DNA of 7,609 nt from JBCBJZ01 sp038522635 (GTDB taxonomy: Bacteria > Pseudomonadota > Alphaproteobacteria > Rhizobiales > Hyphomicrobiaceae): the NCBI GenBank assembly GCA_038522635.1, contig JBCBJZ010000162.1, positions 1 through 7,609 on the forward strand, read 5' to 3'. Under the pieces are notes generated by a model. That model ran no database searches. It saw only the letters and a program-made list of their open reading frames with translations, and was not told where the DNA came from. Of the stretch, positions 1 through 5,551 are shown piece by piece. The position numbers were made by a program, and so were the translations under genes. How positions within the stretch are numbered: position 1 is the stretch's first letter; each line of letters starts with the position of its first letter.

Positions 1-65
1 CTGGTTGTGACCGGCTCAATTTGTGATAGCTCGCCCAACGAGTTCAGTTTGGAGCATCTGCCGCC

Positions 66-437
66 GTGACGATCCCTGTTTTGATGCCCGCCCTCAGCCC
101 CACGATGGAAGAGGGCACCCTTGCCAAATGGATCAAGCAGGAGGGCGACAACGTCTCATCCGGAGATATCCTGGCGGAAATCGAGACCGATAAAGCCACG
201 ATGGAAGTCGAGGCCGTGGACGATGGGGTGCTTGGCAAGATCCTGATCGCCGATGGCACCGAGGGCGTGAAGGTCAATGAGCCGATCGCGGTGATCCTCG
301 AAGATGGCGAAAGCGCGGGCGATATCGACATGGCAAGCCTTGGCGGCGGCGCGGCTCCTGCTGCTGCGCCTGCGGCTCCAGCGTCAGCGACCAATGGCCA
401 TGCTGCGCCGGCGCCCGCGGCGGCACCGCGAAAATAA
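66..437 (+). CDS. Lipoyl domain of pyruvate dehydrogenase E1-beta or E2, truncated
   Basis: This encodes an N-terminal lipoyl domain of a 2-oxo acid dehydrogenase complex, the swinging arm that carries acyl groups between active sites in the cytoplasm. Residues 1-80 have the family pattern: VLMPALSPTMEEGTLAKW at 5-22, and ETDKATMEVEAVDDG at 40-54, where K43 is the predicted lipoylated lysine. Residues from about 95 form an Ala/Pro-rich linker. The start is GTG at 66 with GGAG at 51-54; no ATG lies in frame after the stop at 27-29. In alphaproteobacteria both PDH E1-beta (PdhB) and E2 carry such a domain, and the part that would tell them apart (a transketolase-like fold, or an E1/E3-binding plus acyltransferase domain) is missing. 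The TAA at 435-437 appears to come from the adjoining phage DNA, so the gene is cut inside its linker. Domain identity is secure; the choice between E1-beta and E2 is open. Confidence 0.88.
   Translation: MTIPVLMPALSPTMEEGTLAKWIKQEGDNVSSGDILAEIETDKATMEVEAVDDGVLGKILIADGTEGVKVNEPIAVILEDGESAGDIDMASLGGGAAPAAAPAAPASATNGHAAPAPAAAPRK
411..437. other. Left chimeric junction: PDH linker joined to tape measure gene
   Basis: Left of this segment the plus strand encodes a lipoyl domain and its Ala/Pro linker. Right of it the minus strand encodes the conserved start of a phage tape measure protein. Bases 411-430 are pure GC-rich sequence that reads as linker (APAAAP) on plus and as a Gly/Ala stretch (RGAAAGA) on minus, so the exact crossover cannot be placed. 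The two genes meet head-on and each loses its C-terminal part. The join may be biological or an artefact. Confidence 0.75.
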
Positions 438-574
438 CCCTCGAAGCTTTTGAGGCGACGCTGCGTCATACGCTGGAAGCGCGCCATGCGGCGATCCGCT
501 TCGTTGAGCTTGCGGAAGAGACGGGCGGTCTCAGCGTCCAGGACAATCCGCATCTGATCGACGTTGTTGGTCAT
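425..574 (-). CDS. Tail tape measure protein, N-terminal fragment only
   Basis: Only about the first 50 residues of this gene are present. They are charged and predicted helical (LDAETARLFRKLNEADRRMA at residues 12-31, then RRLKSFEGYF at 39-48), like the N-terminal segment of siphoviral tape measure proteins. These set tail length and run down the tail tube lumen. The start is ATG at 574 with AGGGA about six bases upstream, and it follows the second tail chaperone's TAA by three bases, the usual place for this gene. A full tape measure protein has many hundreds of residues. Here the reading frame stays open to 44, but beyond about residue 50 it is only the complement of the lipoyl-domain gene and should not be read as tape measure. 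Position supports the name more than the short sequence does. Confidence 0.72.
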
Positions 575-577
575 CGC

Positions 578-793
578 TTATCCCTGCTGACGCGCACCGC
601 GGCCTGAGAACATGCTCACGACCTCGGAGCCCGTAAGCTCGCGTTTCGATGATGGTGATGATTGTGATGTCGCTTCAGTGGCGCGCTTGCGCGCCCACAT
701 GGCGTTCGTGAAGTCGTGGTAGGTCGCCCGCCAGAATTCAGAAGGCGTCCAGCCCATAAGCGTCGCCGCCTGAAGGTACTGATCCCAGTCAAT
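578..793 (-). CDS. Small tail assembly chaperone with non-standard start
   Basis: This 71-residue frame resembles the small second tail chaperone that sits between the GTA-gp10-like protein and the tape measure gene (rcc01693/TIGR02216 type). The recognisable core is MGWTPSEFWRATYHDF at residues 13-28; a Ser/Thr-rich stretch follows at about 39-49 and a Gly/Arg/Gln tail ends the protein. Such proteins bind the tape measure during tail assembly. No ATG, GTG or TTG begins the frame near its N-terminus. The expected first codon is ATT at 793-791, which overlaps the upstream TGA (793-795) as TGATT, or CTG at 796-794. The first in-frame ATG (residue 13) would remove the conserved N-terminal DWDQYL segment. 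Possible explanations are initiation at ATT or CTG coupled to the upstream stop, a -1 frameshift from the upstream gene, or a single-base change from TGATG. Coding of this stretch is likely; its mode of initiation is uncertain. Confidence 0.75.
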   Translation of the reverse strand: MDWDQYLQAATLMGWTPSEFWRATYHDFTNAMWARKRATEATSQSSPSSKRELTGSEVVSMFSGRGARQQG

Positions 794-1176
794 CAGACGG
801 CTTGATGAGGGTCCTCGGTGTCGTCGGCCTCACCGTCAGCAGCGCGGCGCGCCTCATCTTCGAGCCACGCGACCGTCTGCTTGTTGCCCGCAAAGAGGTG
901 CATGATGAGCAGCGCGATGTCGTGCGACGCCTGCCTGATGCCAGCATCGGTGACGTGGGTGCGGATGACCTCATCTTCAGGTGGCGCCAGTTGCGATTGC
1001 AGCGCCAGCTTGTAGAGCGCCACCAAGTCGGCCGCCTTAAACTCGAAGCCGCGCAGCTTCTGATCGATCGAACCGACCGGGCCGAAAGCCTGCTCGATGT
1101 GCCGGATCAGATCGAAATCGCGGCGAACGAAATACACATCGCCGTCGATCTCCATGCGGGTATCGTGCGCCGCCAT
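793..1176 (-). CDS. Tail assembly chaperone, GTA-gp10-like
   Basis: This is a 127-residue protein in the position of the first tail assembly chaperone, directly after the tail tube gene. It resembles the gene transfer agent gp10 family. Residues 8-16 (MEIDGDVYF) look like a beta hairpin, followed by helical segments (FDLIRHIEQAFGPVG at 21-35; AADLVALYKLALQ at 48-60; HDIALLIMHLFAG at 85-97) and an acidic C-terminal tail (about 104-124). Chaperones of this kind coat the tape measure and help deliver tail tube subunits. Its ATG (1174-1176) overlaps the tube gene stop as TGATG, a one-base overlap typical of coupled translation. Its TGA overlaps the proposed start of the next chaperone, reminiscent of the lambda G/T pair, although I see no standard slippery heptamer. 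Confidence 0.72.
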   Translation of the reverse strand: MAAHDTRMEIDGDVYFVRRDFDLIRHIEQAFGPVGSIDQKLRGFEFKAADLVALYKLALQSQLAPPEDEVIRTHVTDAGIRQASHDIALLIMHLFAGNKQTVAWLEDEARRAADGEADDTEDPHQAV

Positions 1177-1637
1177 CAGGGCGTCACCACCGTCTCGGTG
1201 ATGGCCCCGGTGACAGCCACCATCGCGTCGAAGCCTATCAGGTCATCGACATTGCCGACGCTGTCTTTGAATTTTGTGACCAGCGCCTTGAAGTCGTAGC
1301 GCAGGTCAGCGCCCGACGCCCCCGCGCCCGGCACCTCGATGCGCAGGTTATAGGGATCATCGTCGTTGTCCGAGCTTGCCGCCTTCAGTGCGTTCTGCCC
1401 CGGATCGGTGAAGACGCGGTTGCCACCCAATTCAATGTCGCCGCTGTCCGGGATGCCTTTCAGCTTGTGTTTGACGCTGTCTTCGAGCGCCGTGGCATCG
1501 ATCACCTGCGCCTCAGCGCCATATTCACCGACCACCTTGCAGCGCTTCACTTGCACGAATGTGTCGCTCGACGCATCAGCCGCCTTGGTGCCCACGTAAA
1601 CCTTCACACCCTGATTTTTGGTTCCCTTATCCGCCAT
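1176..1637 (-). CDS. Major tail tube protein
   Basis: This 153-residue protein is the likely tail tube subunit, which polymerises as stacked rings around the tape measure. It opens with MADKGTKNQGVKVYVGT, followed by beta-rich segments with the tube-protein style KVVGEYG and VIDATALEDSVKHKLKGIPD (residues 34-40 and 45-64). In this family an early strand is followed by a statement of identity or type and then an alternating beta-barrel core. The C-terminal part (FDAMVAVTGAITE) matches the usual final strand region. It lies between the DUF3168-type terminator and the chaperone, exactly where the tube gene belongs. A strong AGGAG (complement of 1649-1653), eleven bases from the ATG, and an 18-base gap after the previous gene suggest independent, efficient translation, as expected for an abundant structural protein. 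Confidence 0.83.
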   Translation of the reverse strand: MADKGTKNQGVKVYVGTKAADASSDTFVQVKRCKVVGEYGAEAQVIDATALEDSVKHKLKGIPDSGDIELGGNRVFTDPGQNALKAASSDNDDDPYNLRIEVPGAGASGADLRYDFKALVTKFKDSVGNVDDLIGFDAMVAVTGAITETVVTP

Positions 1638-1655
1638 CGTCTATTCTTCTCCTGG

Positions 1656-2069
1656 TCACGACGATGCGATGATCTGGATCGTCATCGCACCTTGGTAGGT
1701 GATGTCATCAGGCTCACGACTGGTGAGCCGGTTCCGCACGCGACACGAAAGAGCGCACCCCACATCGAGCAACAGTCGCGCGTTGTGGAGGCGGTCGGCG
1801 ATCGACGCCATGATCGCCAAGACTTGACGCTGGCCGCGGTATTGCGACCAGATCGAAAGATAGAGCGTGTGGATGCTGCCATCCGCGTCGAGCGTGTCAT
1901 CGGGCACGACGTTTTGACCGGACAGCACGATGAACGGGAACGGCGCATTTTCCGGCTGATGATCGTAGGTCGGGCATGCAACCGGCGCGCCCTCCTCCCG
2001 GCCGGGTGCCGTGATGCCGGCCAAGGCGCCATGCACCGCTTTCTGCACCGCCCATGTAAGATCAGCCAC
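1656..2069 (-). CDS. Tail terminator / tail completion protein (DUF3168 type)
   Basis: This 137-residue protein resembles the DUF3168 family, whose members cap the tail tube and join it to the head in siphoviruses and gene transfer agents (g8 in RcGTA order). Recognisable features are an N-terminal helix (LTWAVQKAVHGALAG, residues 4-18), then PTYDHQPENAPFPFIVLSGQ at 33-52, the family's strand carrying 'PFIVL', and the central LYLSIWSQYRGQRQVLAIMA region (69-88) followed by IADRLHN. The C-terminus (YQGAMTIQIIASS) forms a final beta strand. Its start overlaps the end of the gp10-type gene by eight bases, so translation is probably coupled. It precedes the tail tube gene, which fits the role. 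Confidence 0.83.
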   Translation of the reverse strand: MADLTWAVQKAVHGALAGITAPGREEGAPVACPTYDHQPENAPFPFIVLSGQNVVPDDTLDADGSIHTLYLSIWSQYRGQRQVLAIMASIADRLHNARLLLDVGCALSCRVRNRLTSREPDDITYQGAMTIQIIASS

Positions 2070-2550
2070 CGCGAGATGCCTTCTTGACCGCGCGACGCAC
2101 GGCCGCCTTCATGCGCGCTTTGTGACGTGGCAGCAGCAGTTGGAAGGCCGGGCGAATGAAAGGCTGCGCCGGACGTGCCGGCACGTCGCGATTGACCTTC
2201 TTGTAGCGCCCAAGCCCCGACCGACTGACACCACTCAAGCGCACATCGCCGGCCGAATAGCCCTTCGTGCCGTGCTCTACAAAGTGGGCGTACCAGCCAT
2301 CGCGGCGCAGGGCCGCGGTGCGAAAGCCAAACTCGACACGCATGCCCTTCTCGCGCTTGCCGATCGCACGAGGTGACGCCAGCAGCGTTGCCAGATTGCC
2401 CGTACGCATCGGCACAAGAGAGATCGCGATGACCTGCACATCCCGCGCGCTGACCATCAAATCATCAGCGACTTCCTTGCGCGCGTGCTCCGGCAAGCGC
2501 TTCAGAGCCCGGCGGAACTTCGCACCGCCCTCAAGAAAAGATGATGTCAT
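2062..2550 (-). CDS. HK97-gp10-type head-tail joining protein
   Basis: This 162-residue protein fits the HK97 gp10-like family of neck/tail proteins located between the head closure protein and the tail terminator. It begins with a helical segment rich in Arg/Lys (FRRALKRLPEHARKEVADDL, residues 12-31). It then has the family hallmark VPMRTGNLATLL at 46-57 (the 'P.RTG.L' element), the strand MRVEFGF, and YAHFVEHGTKGY at 87-98 (the 'Y...VE.GT' element). RPAQPFIRPAF at 127-137 is the conserved 'PA.PF.RPA' element near the C-terminus, followed by a strongly basic tail. Its ATG overlaps the previous stop as ATGA. The hallmark elements make the family assignment firm; the precise role in the neck is known only by analogy. 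Confidence 0.87.
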   Translation of the reverse strand: MTSSFLEGGAKFRRALKRLPEHARKEVADDLMVSARDVQVIAISLVPMRTGNLATLLASPRAIGKREKGMRVEFGFRTAALRRDGWYAHFVEHGTKGYSAGDVRLSGVSRSGLGRYKKVNRDVPARPAQPFIRPAFQLLLPRHKARMKAAVRRAVKKASRGG

Positions 2551-2903
2551 TCGCCCGCTCCCGTTTCTGCCAGTACGGTCATGAAAAGATGACGCGCAGG
2601 GCCAGGCTCGATTTCAAGGATCGCGTAGACCTCGCCCTCCCACATGATCCGCATTTGCTCGTGCAGCACCTCATCGCGGTACATTGTGAAGCGCACTTGC
2701 TGCACGTTGCGCTGCGCGCCCTGCGTGCTCCCTTCCGCGGCTTGCACGAATTCGGCCTTGGCCCAGGCCTGTCCGGCGTCACTCCACGACCGCGTGTAGC
2801 CGCCGCCGTCATCACTCACCCGCGCTTCAACCTGGAAGGTCAGCAGCTCGGTGAGTTCGCCGGGAGTTGTTTCCGAGCGATCCTTTTGCGTGATCGACAT
2901 CAT
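2547..2903 (-). CDS. Head closure / head-tail adaptor protein
   Basis: This 118-residue protein matches the phage head-tail adaptor family (SPP1 gp16-like, HK97 gp7-like). These proteins form a small beta-barrel ring that closes the capsid vertex under the connector. Features are the early TPGELTELLTFQVEARVSDD (residues 13-32; the 'G.L...I.....' opening), SWSDAGQAWAKAEFVQAAEG (39-58; conserved Trp-Ala region before a loop), and the final strands VRFTMYRDEVLHEQMRIMWE with AILEIEPGPARHLFMTVLAE. The start at 2903 overlaps the connector stop as ATGA; a second ATG lies at 2900, so the first Met may not be the true one. Gene order between the gp8-type and gp10-type genes agrees. Confidence 0.85.
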   Translation of the reverse strand: MMSITQKDRSETTPGELTELLTFQVEARVSDDGGGYTRSWSDAGQAWAKAEFVQAAEGSTQGAQRNVQQVRFTMYRDEVLHEQMRIMWEGEVYAILEIEPGPARHLFMTVLAETGAGE

Positions 2904-3481
2904 AGGACCGGCATCCTGTAAGGGTTCGTGAGCGCTTCCACGGTGAGCGCCTGCGCACGCGCATCACCGACAGCCTCACGGTTGATCCACCAGTGGCCGA
3001 CCAACAGCAAAATCGCCTGCTTGATCGGCATCGGCACGGCATCGGCATCGCCGTAGCCGGCCACGAAACGGATGCGCACCGCGCCTTCATCATTGAGCGT
3101 GACGGGCCACGTCTCGCCGTAGGCGGGGCGCACACGGCCGATCATGTGCTGCGCGTCGACCTGATAGCGCTCGGCGGGAAGCGTCACCTCGGTGCCCGCC
3201 TCATCGAGATATTTGATCCACGTGACCGATTGCAGCGGTGGCATCGGCAGCTCAATGCGACCCCGATGCCGACGTGGAAAACAATCGAAGCGCACGTCCC
3301 ATGTTTGGGTCATGAGCGCGCGCCCCAACATGCCGCTGCGCCCCTCGAGATGCTGCGTCGCAACCGCGATCAACCCGCCGATGAACGCATCTTCAGCGGT
3401 GCTGAAAACGCGCAATTGCCGCTTTGCCTCATCAAGCGTCACCGGCTGCGCGGCCGGTGGCGTCTCAAGTGCTAGCCACAT
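2900..3481 (-). CDS. Head-tail connector, phiE125 gp8 family
   Basis: This 193-residue protein fits the phiE125-gp8/gp6-like head-tail connector family, whose ring binds the portal from below. The conserved parts are PVTLDEAKRQLRV near the N-terminus, DAFIGGLIAVATQHLEGRSG, then ALMTQTWDVRFD, LPMPPLQSVTWIKYLDEAGT, VRIRFVAGYGDADAVPMPIK and AILLLVGHWWINREAV, ending in EALTNPYR. These reproduce the family pattern in order. I chose the ATG at 3481 because GGGAG (complement of 3489-3493) lies seven bases upstream and because family members begin with a short segment before LETP. A longer frame to ATG 3541 has no ribosome site and adds 20 unlike residues. It is separated from the previous gene by 80 bases and overlaps the next by four. 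Confidence 0.88.
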   Translation of the reverse strand: MWLALETPPAAQPVTLDEAKRQLRVFSTAEDAFIGGLIAVATQHLEGRSGMLGRALMTQTWDVRFDCFPRRHRGRIELPMPPLQSVTWIKYLDEAGTEVTLPAERYQVDAQHMIGRVRPAYGETWPVTLNDEGAVRIRFVAGYGDADAVPMPIKQAILLLVGHWWINREAVGDARAQALTVEALTNPYRMPVL

Positions 3482-3514
3482 GGATAGGCTCCCAACGTTG
3501 CTTCGAAGGACGGC

Positions 3515-3532
3515 CGGACGCGCCCACGTCCG
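3515..3532 (-). other. Small hairpin in the gap before the connector gene
   Basis: CGGACG (3515-3520) and CGTCCG (3527-3532) form a six-base perfect stem with a six-base loop; one mismatch outside it is followed by two further pairs. It lies in the 80-base gap between 3562-4014 and the connector. There is no T-run after it on the minus strand, so it is not a standard terminator. A role in RNA processing is possible, but chance in GC-rich DNA is also likely. Confidence 0.3.
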
Positions 3533-3561
3533 ACCGAACACCGTCTTGCGACGCGCGACCC

Positions 3562-4014
3562 TTAGCTGACGATCTCAGCGACGCTGAGCGCGTCATTGTC
3601 TGATGCCGAACCGTAGCGGGGATCGGTCGCGAACAGCATCGCGGCCGCTTGGCTCGCGGCCGCGCCCACCGTCACGGTGAGGCGCACGTGGGTGTACGCC
3701 TCAGCAAAATCGAGATCGGCTGAGCGCAGGTTGATCAGAGCCTGCTTGTCGCTATCGCCGCCCGCCTGCGTGAGCTGCGTGATGGCGCGGCCCTCAACGT
3801 CTTTGACGCCGGTGCCCGTGGCGTCCTGCGCCTGCTCGACCTTGGCATCGAGCGTGGCCGATGCGCCGAGCGTGCCGGCATGGACGACGGCCAGAAGCGA
3901 GTGGAAATCGGCCATCGAGACCCATCCGGTCGAAACGTCACCGGCCGCATGGGAGGCCGGGTTGATGGCGCCGACGACCGCGAAGCGATCGCTTGCGAGG
4001 AGGTTGTGGTTCAT
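3562..4014 (-). CDS. Small unrecognised capsid-adjacent phage protein
   Basis: I recognise this 150-residue protein as a type of unnamed protein seen in alphaproteobacterial prophages, but I know no proven function. Its start is ATG at 4014 with GGGGA about seven bases upstream. Residues 28-46 (STGWVSMADFHSLLAVVHA) are followed by GTLGASATLDAKVEQAQDA at 47-65, then a repetitive-looking Thr/Gly/Gln stretch (AITQLTQAGGDSDKQALINL, 77-96), a strand-like HVRLTVTVGAAAS, and an end at DPRYGSASDNDALSVAEIVS. The sequence lacks a signal peptide and membrane segments. It follows the capsid gene's terminator and precedes the connector, where head decoration, stabilising or minor capsid proteins are often encoded. 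A decoration or minor head protein is the most reasonable guess from position alone. Confidence 0.8.
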   Translation of the reverse strand: MNHNLLASDRFAVVGAINPASHAAGDVSTGWVSMADFHSLLAVVHAGTLGASATLDAKVEQAQDATGTGVKDVEGRAITQLTQAGGDSDKQALINLRSADLDFAEAYTHVRLTVTVGAAASQAAAMLFATDPRYGSASDNDALSVAEIVS

Positions 4015-4046
4015 GGATCATCCCCAAAGTGGTGTGGTGGTGGCTC

Positions 4047-4082
4047 AAAAGAAAACGGCCGGGGACGCGTTGCCCCCGGCCG
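4047..4082 (-). terminator. Intrinsic terminator after the major capsid gene
   Basis: On the minus strand a perfect nine-base stem CGGCCGGGG / CCCCGGCCG (complements of 4074-4082 and 4056-4064) with a nine-base loop is followed immediately by TTTTCTTTT (complement of 4047-4055). This is a canonical Rho-independent terminator. It lies in the 114-base gap after the capsid stop, so part of the transcripts should end there. Capsid mRNA would then exceed that of the downstream neck and tail genes. On the plus strand no T-run follows, so the direction is clear. Confidence 0.85.
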
Positions 4083-4128
4083 CCCAAAATCGTCACGCGG
4101 CGGTTTCGACGCGCGGCGCAGCGCGCGC

Positions 4129-5436
4129 TTAGGCGCGCTCGTCGAGCGTGACGAAGTGGCTCTTGCTGGCGGTGCCCTTGTTGGGCGCGACCGGCTTGGA
4201 AAGATGCGGTTGCCCGCCCAGACGCACGGTCCAACGGAAGGCCTGCTCGCCATAATCGAAGTAGAGGTGGATCGACGATGCGAACTTCACGCCGGTGTTT
4301 TTGCGCAGGCCGTAATAGCCCTTAGGGTCGATGAGCTGGATGTCACCGACGTCACCGAGCGTGCCGCAATGCTCACTCATCTTGATCGGCCGGCCGAACA
4401 AAAACCCGCCCGGCGCCTTAGTGAAGCCGTCGCGCGGGGGTGTCCAGATCGGCTGATCGCCCAGCATCATCGTCATGAGCTGCGGCAGCACGTCCGAGTT
4501 CACGCGCCAATGCGCGCGCGCCATGCCTTGGGGCAGCATGCGCGCGTACATCTTGGCGACGTTGGCTGCGACGATGGTGTCGGCTGCCTGACCGGTCTCT
4601 TTGCCGACGGTGACTAAGGCTTTTGAGGCCATGTAGCCCAGCGGTTGACCGACGCCGCTGCCTTCCACGATCGCGCTATCGATCTTCCAGCTGATCGCCT
4701 CAGCCGCCTTCGTTTCCAACCGGTTGTTCAGCCGGGGCGCATCTTCAAGCAGCTCATCGCTTGCCCGCACGAAGGCATACAGCTCATGGAGGATCACCGA
4801 TCGCGGTGAGACGTTCCCGCGCGTCGCCGTCATCTTGGTGGCCTCAGCCCGCCAGTAAGCCGTCACGCCGGTGGCGCCCCATGGCGTCGTCTCGTCGGTC
4901 AAATCATTGACCTGGTTCGAGTTGGTCGGCTCAGCATCGACCTCTGACAACAGATTGTCGCCAGCGAAGATCAGCTCCCAGATGCGATCGCGAAACTCCG
5001 GCGGCACCATGTAGCCGTCATTCGACCCACCCTCGCGATAGCTGCCAGCGGCGCTTTGGTACATGCTTGAAAGGCGCTCATCGGTGGCGCCGCCCGGCGT
5101 TTGCGGGTGCGAACCGTGCACGGCGCTCGCAAATTCGGCCAGCGATTGGAAACCCGCACGCGGATCTGCGGCGCGACGATCCTGCCCGACCTCAATGCGG
5201 CCGGTGGTGGGGATGCTGGTGCCCTGCATGCGCAGGCGACGCTCAGCATCGCGCTCAGCGACCGCAATCTGTGCATCCAAAGCTTCAAGCTCAGCTTCGA
5301 TGGCGGTGAAGCGCTGATCCTCTTCAGCGGTTAGCTCGCGGTCGCCGTCGTTTTGTGCCGCGTCCAGCAGCGCGCGGCCTTGGCCTTTCAACTCTTGCAC
5401 CTGAGACTTCAGGGCTTTCAACGTCATCTTGCTCAT
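4129..5436 (-). CDS. Major capsid protein, HK97 fold
   Basis: This 435-residue protein is the major head subunit. Residues 1-70 are a helical, charged N-terminal delta region (LKSQVQELKGQGRALLDAA; EELEA-like repeats at 37-68) that acts as a built-in scaffold and is normally removed by the head protease. After a variable linker the mature domain starts near GGSNDGYMVPPEF (137-148), the common 'GG..VP..' boundary. It continues through TPWGATGVTAYWRAEATKM (184-202) and DELLEDAPRLNNRLETKAAEAISWKIDSAIVEGSG (227-261), the long spine helix and following loop of HK97 capsids. Length is typical for delta-containing HK97 subunits. The ATG at 5436 has AAGGG about nine bases upstream; ATG 4 residues on is an alternative. 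The gene is flanked by a hairpin upstream and a terminator downstream, and it follows the protease gene. I cannot place the cleavage site exactly. Confidence 0.95.
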   Translation of the reverse strand: MSKMTLKALKSQVQELKGQGRALLDAAQNDGDRELTAEEDQRFTAIEAELEALDAQIAVAERDAERRLRMQGTSIPTTGRIEVGQDRRAADPRAGFQSLAEFASAVHGSHPQTPGGATDERLSSMYQSAAGSYREGGSNDGYMVPPEFRDRIWELIFAGDNLLSEVDAEPTNSNQVNDLTDETTPWGATGVTAYWRAEATKMTATRGNVSPRSVILHELYAFVRASDELLEDAPRLNNRLETKAAEAISWKIDSAIVEGSGVGQPLGYMASKALVTVGKETGQAADTIVAANVAKMYARMLPQGMARAHWRVNSDVLPQLMTMMLGDQPIWTPPRDGFTKAPGGFLFGRPIKMSEHCGTLGDVGDIQLIDPKGYYGLRKNTGVKFASSIHLYFDYGEQAFRWTVRLGGQPHLSKPVAPNKGTASKSHFVTLDERA

Positions 5437-5458
5437 CGGTGTGGTTTCCCTTGTGTGT

Positions 5459-5497
5459 GCCGGGACGCGCGCACGGCAGCGCCCCCGTCGTCCCGGC
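5459..5497 (-). promoter_or_regulatory. Strong hairpin in the 5' leader of the capsid gene
   Basis: GCCGGGACG (5459-5467) and CGTCCCGGC (5489-5497) form a perfect nine-base stem with a 21-base loop. It lies in the 115-base gap between the protease stop (5552) and the capsid start (5436), about 20 bases upstream of the start codon and just upstream of the ribosome site. No T-run follows on the minus strand, so it is not a simple terminator. It may be an RNA processing or mRNA-stabilising element for the capsid transcript. I see no clear -10/-35 pair in the gap, but a promoter of unfamiliar type cannot be excluded. Confidence 0.6.
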
Positions 5498-5551
5498 TAA
5501 GGACGGCAGGCCGCCGAACTCGAAAACGGTGTAAGCTTTAGACTGCTGCGG

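Noticed and set aside
44..424. Extension of the tape measure reading frame to a stop at 44
   Set aside because: Beyond about residue 50 it is the exact complement of a well-conserved lipoyl domain and has the Ala/Ser/Pro-rich composition of a shadow frame.
802..1299. A 165-codon open frame on the plus strand
   Set aside because: It is antisense to the tail chaperone and tube genes, and I see no family resemblance or convincing ribosome site.
1467..2087. A 206-codon open frame on the plus strand
   Set aside because: It is antisense to the tail tube and tail terminator genes, has an Arg/His-rich composition typical of shadow frames, and shows no known motif.
3482..3541. A 20-residue longer start for the gp8-type connector
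   Set aside because: No ribosome site precedes ATG 3541, the added residues do not resemble the family, and ATG 3481 has GGGAG seven bases upstream.
3880..4617. A 245-codon open frame on the plus strand
   Set aside because: It lies opposite the capsid gene and the capsid-adjacent gene, which have clear family motifs or good ribosome sites. It crosses the terminator, and long antisense frames are common in GC-rich DNA.
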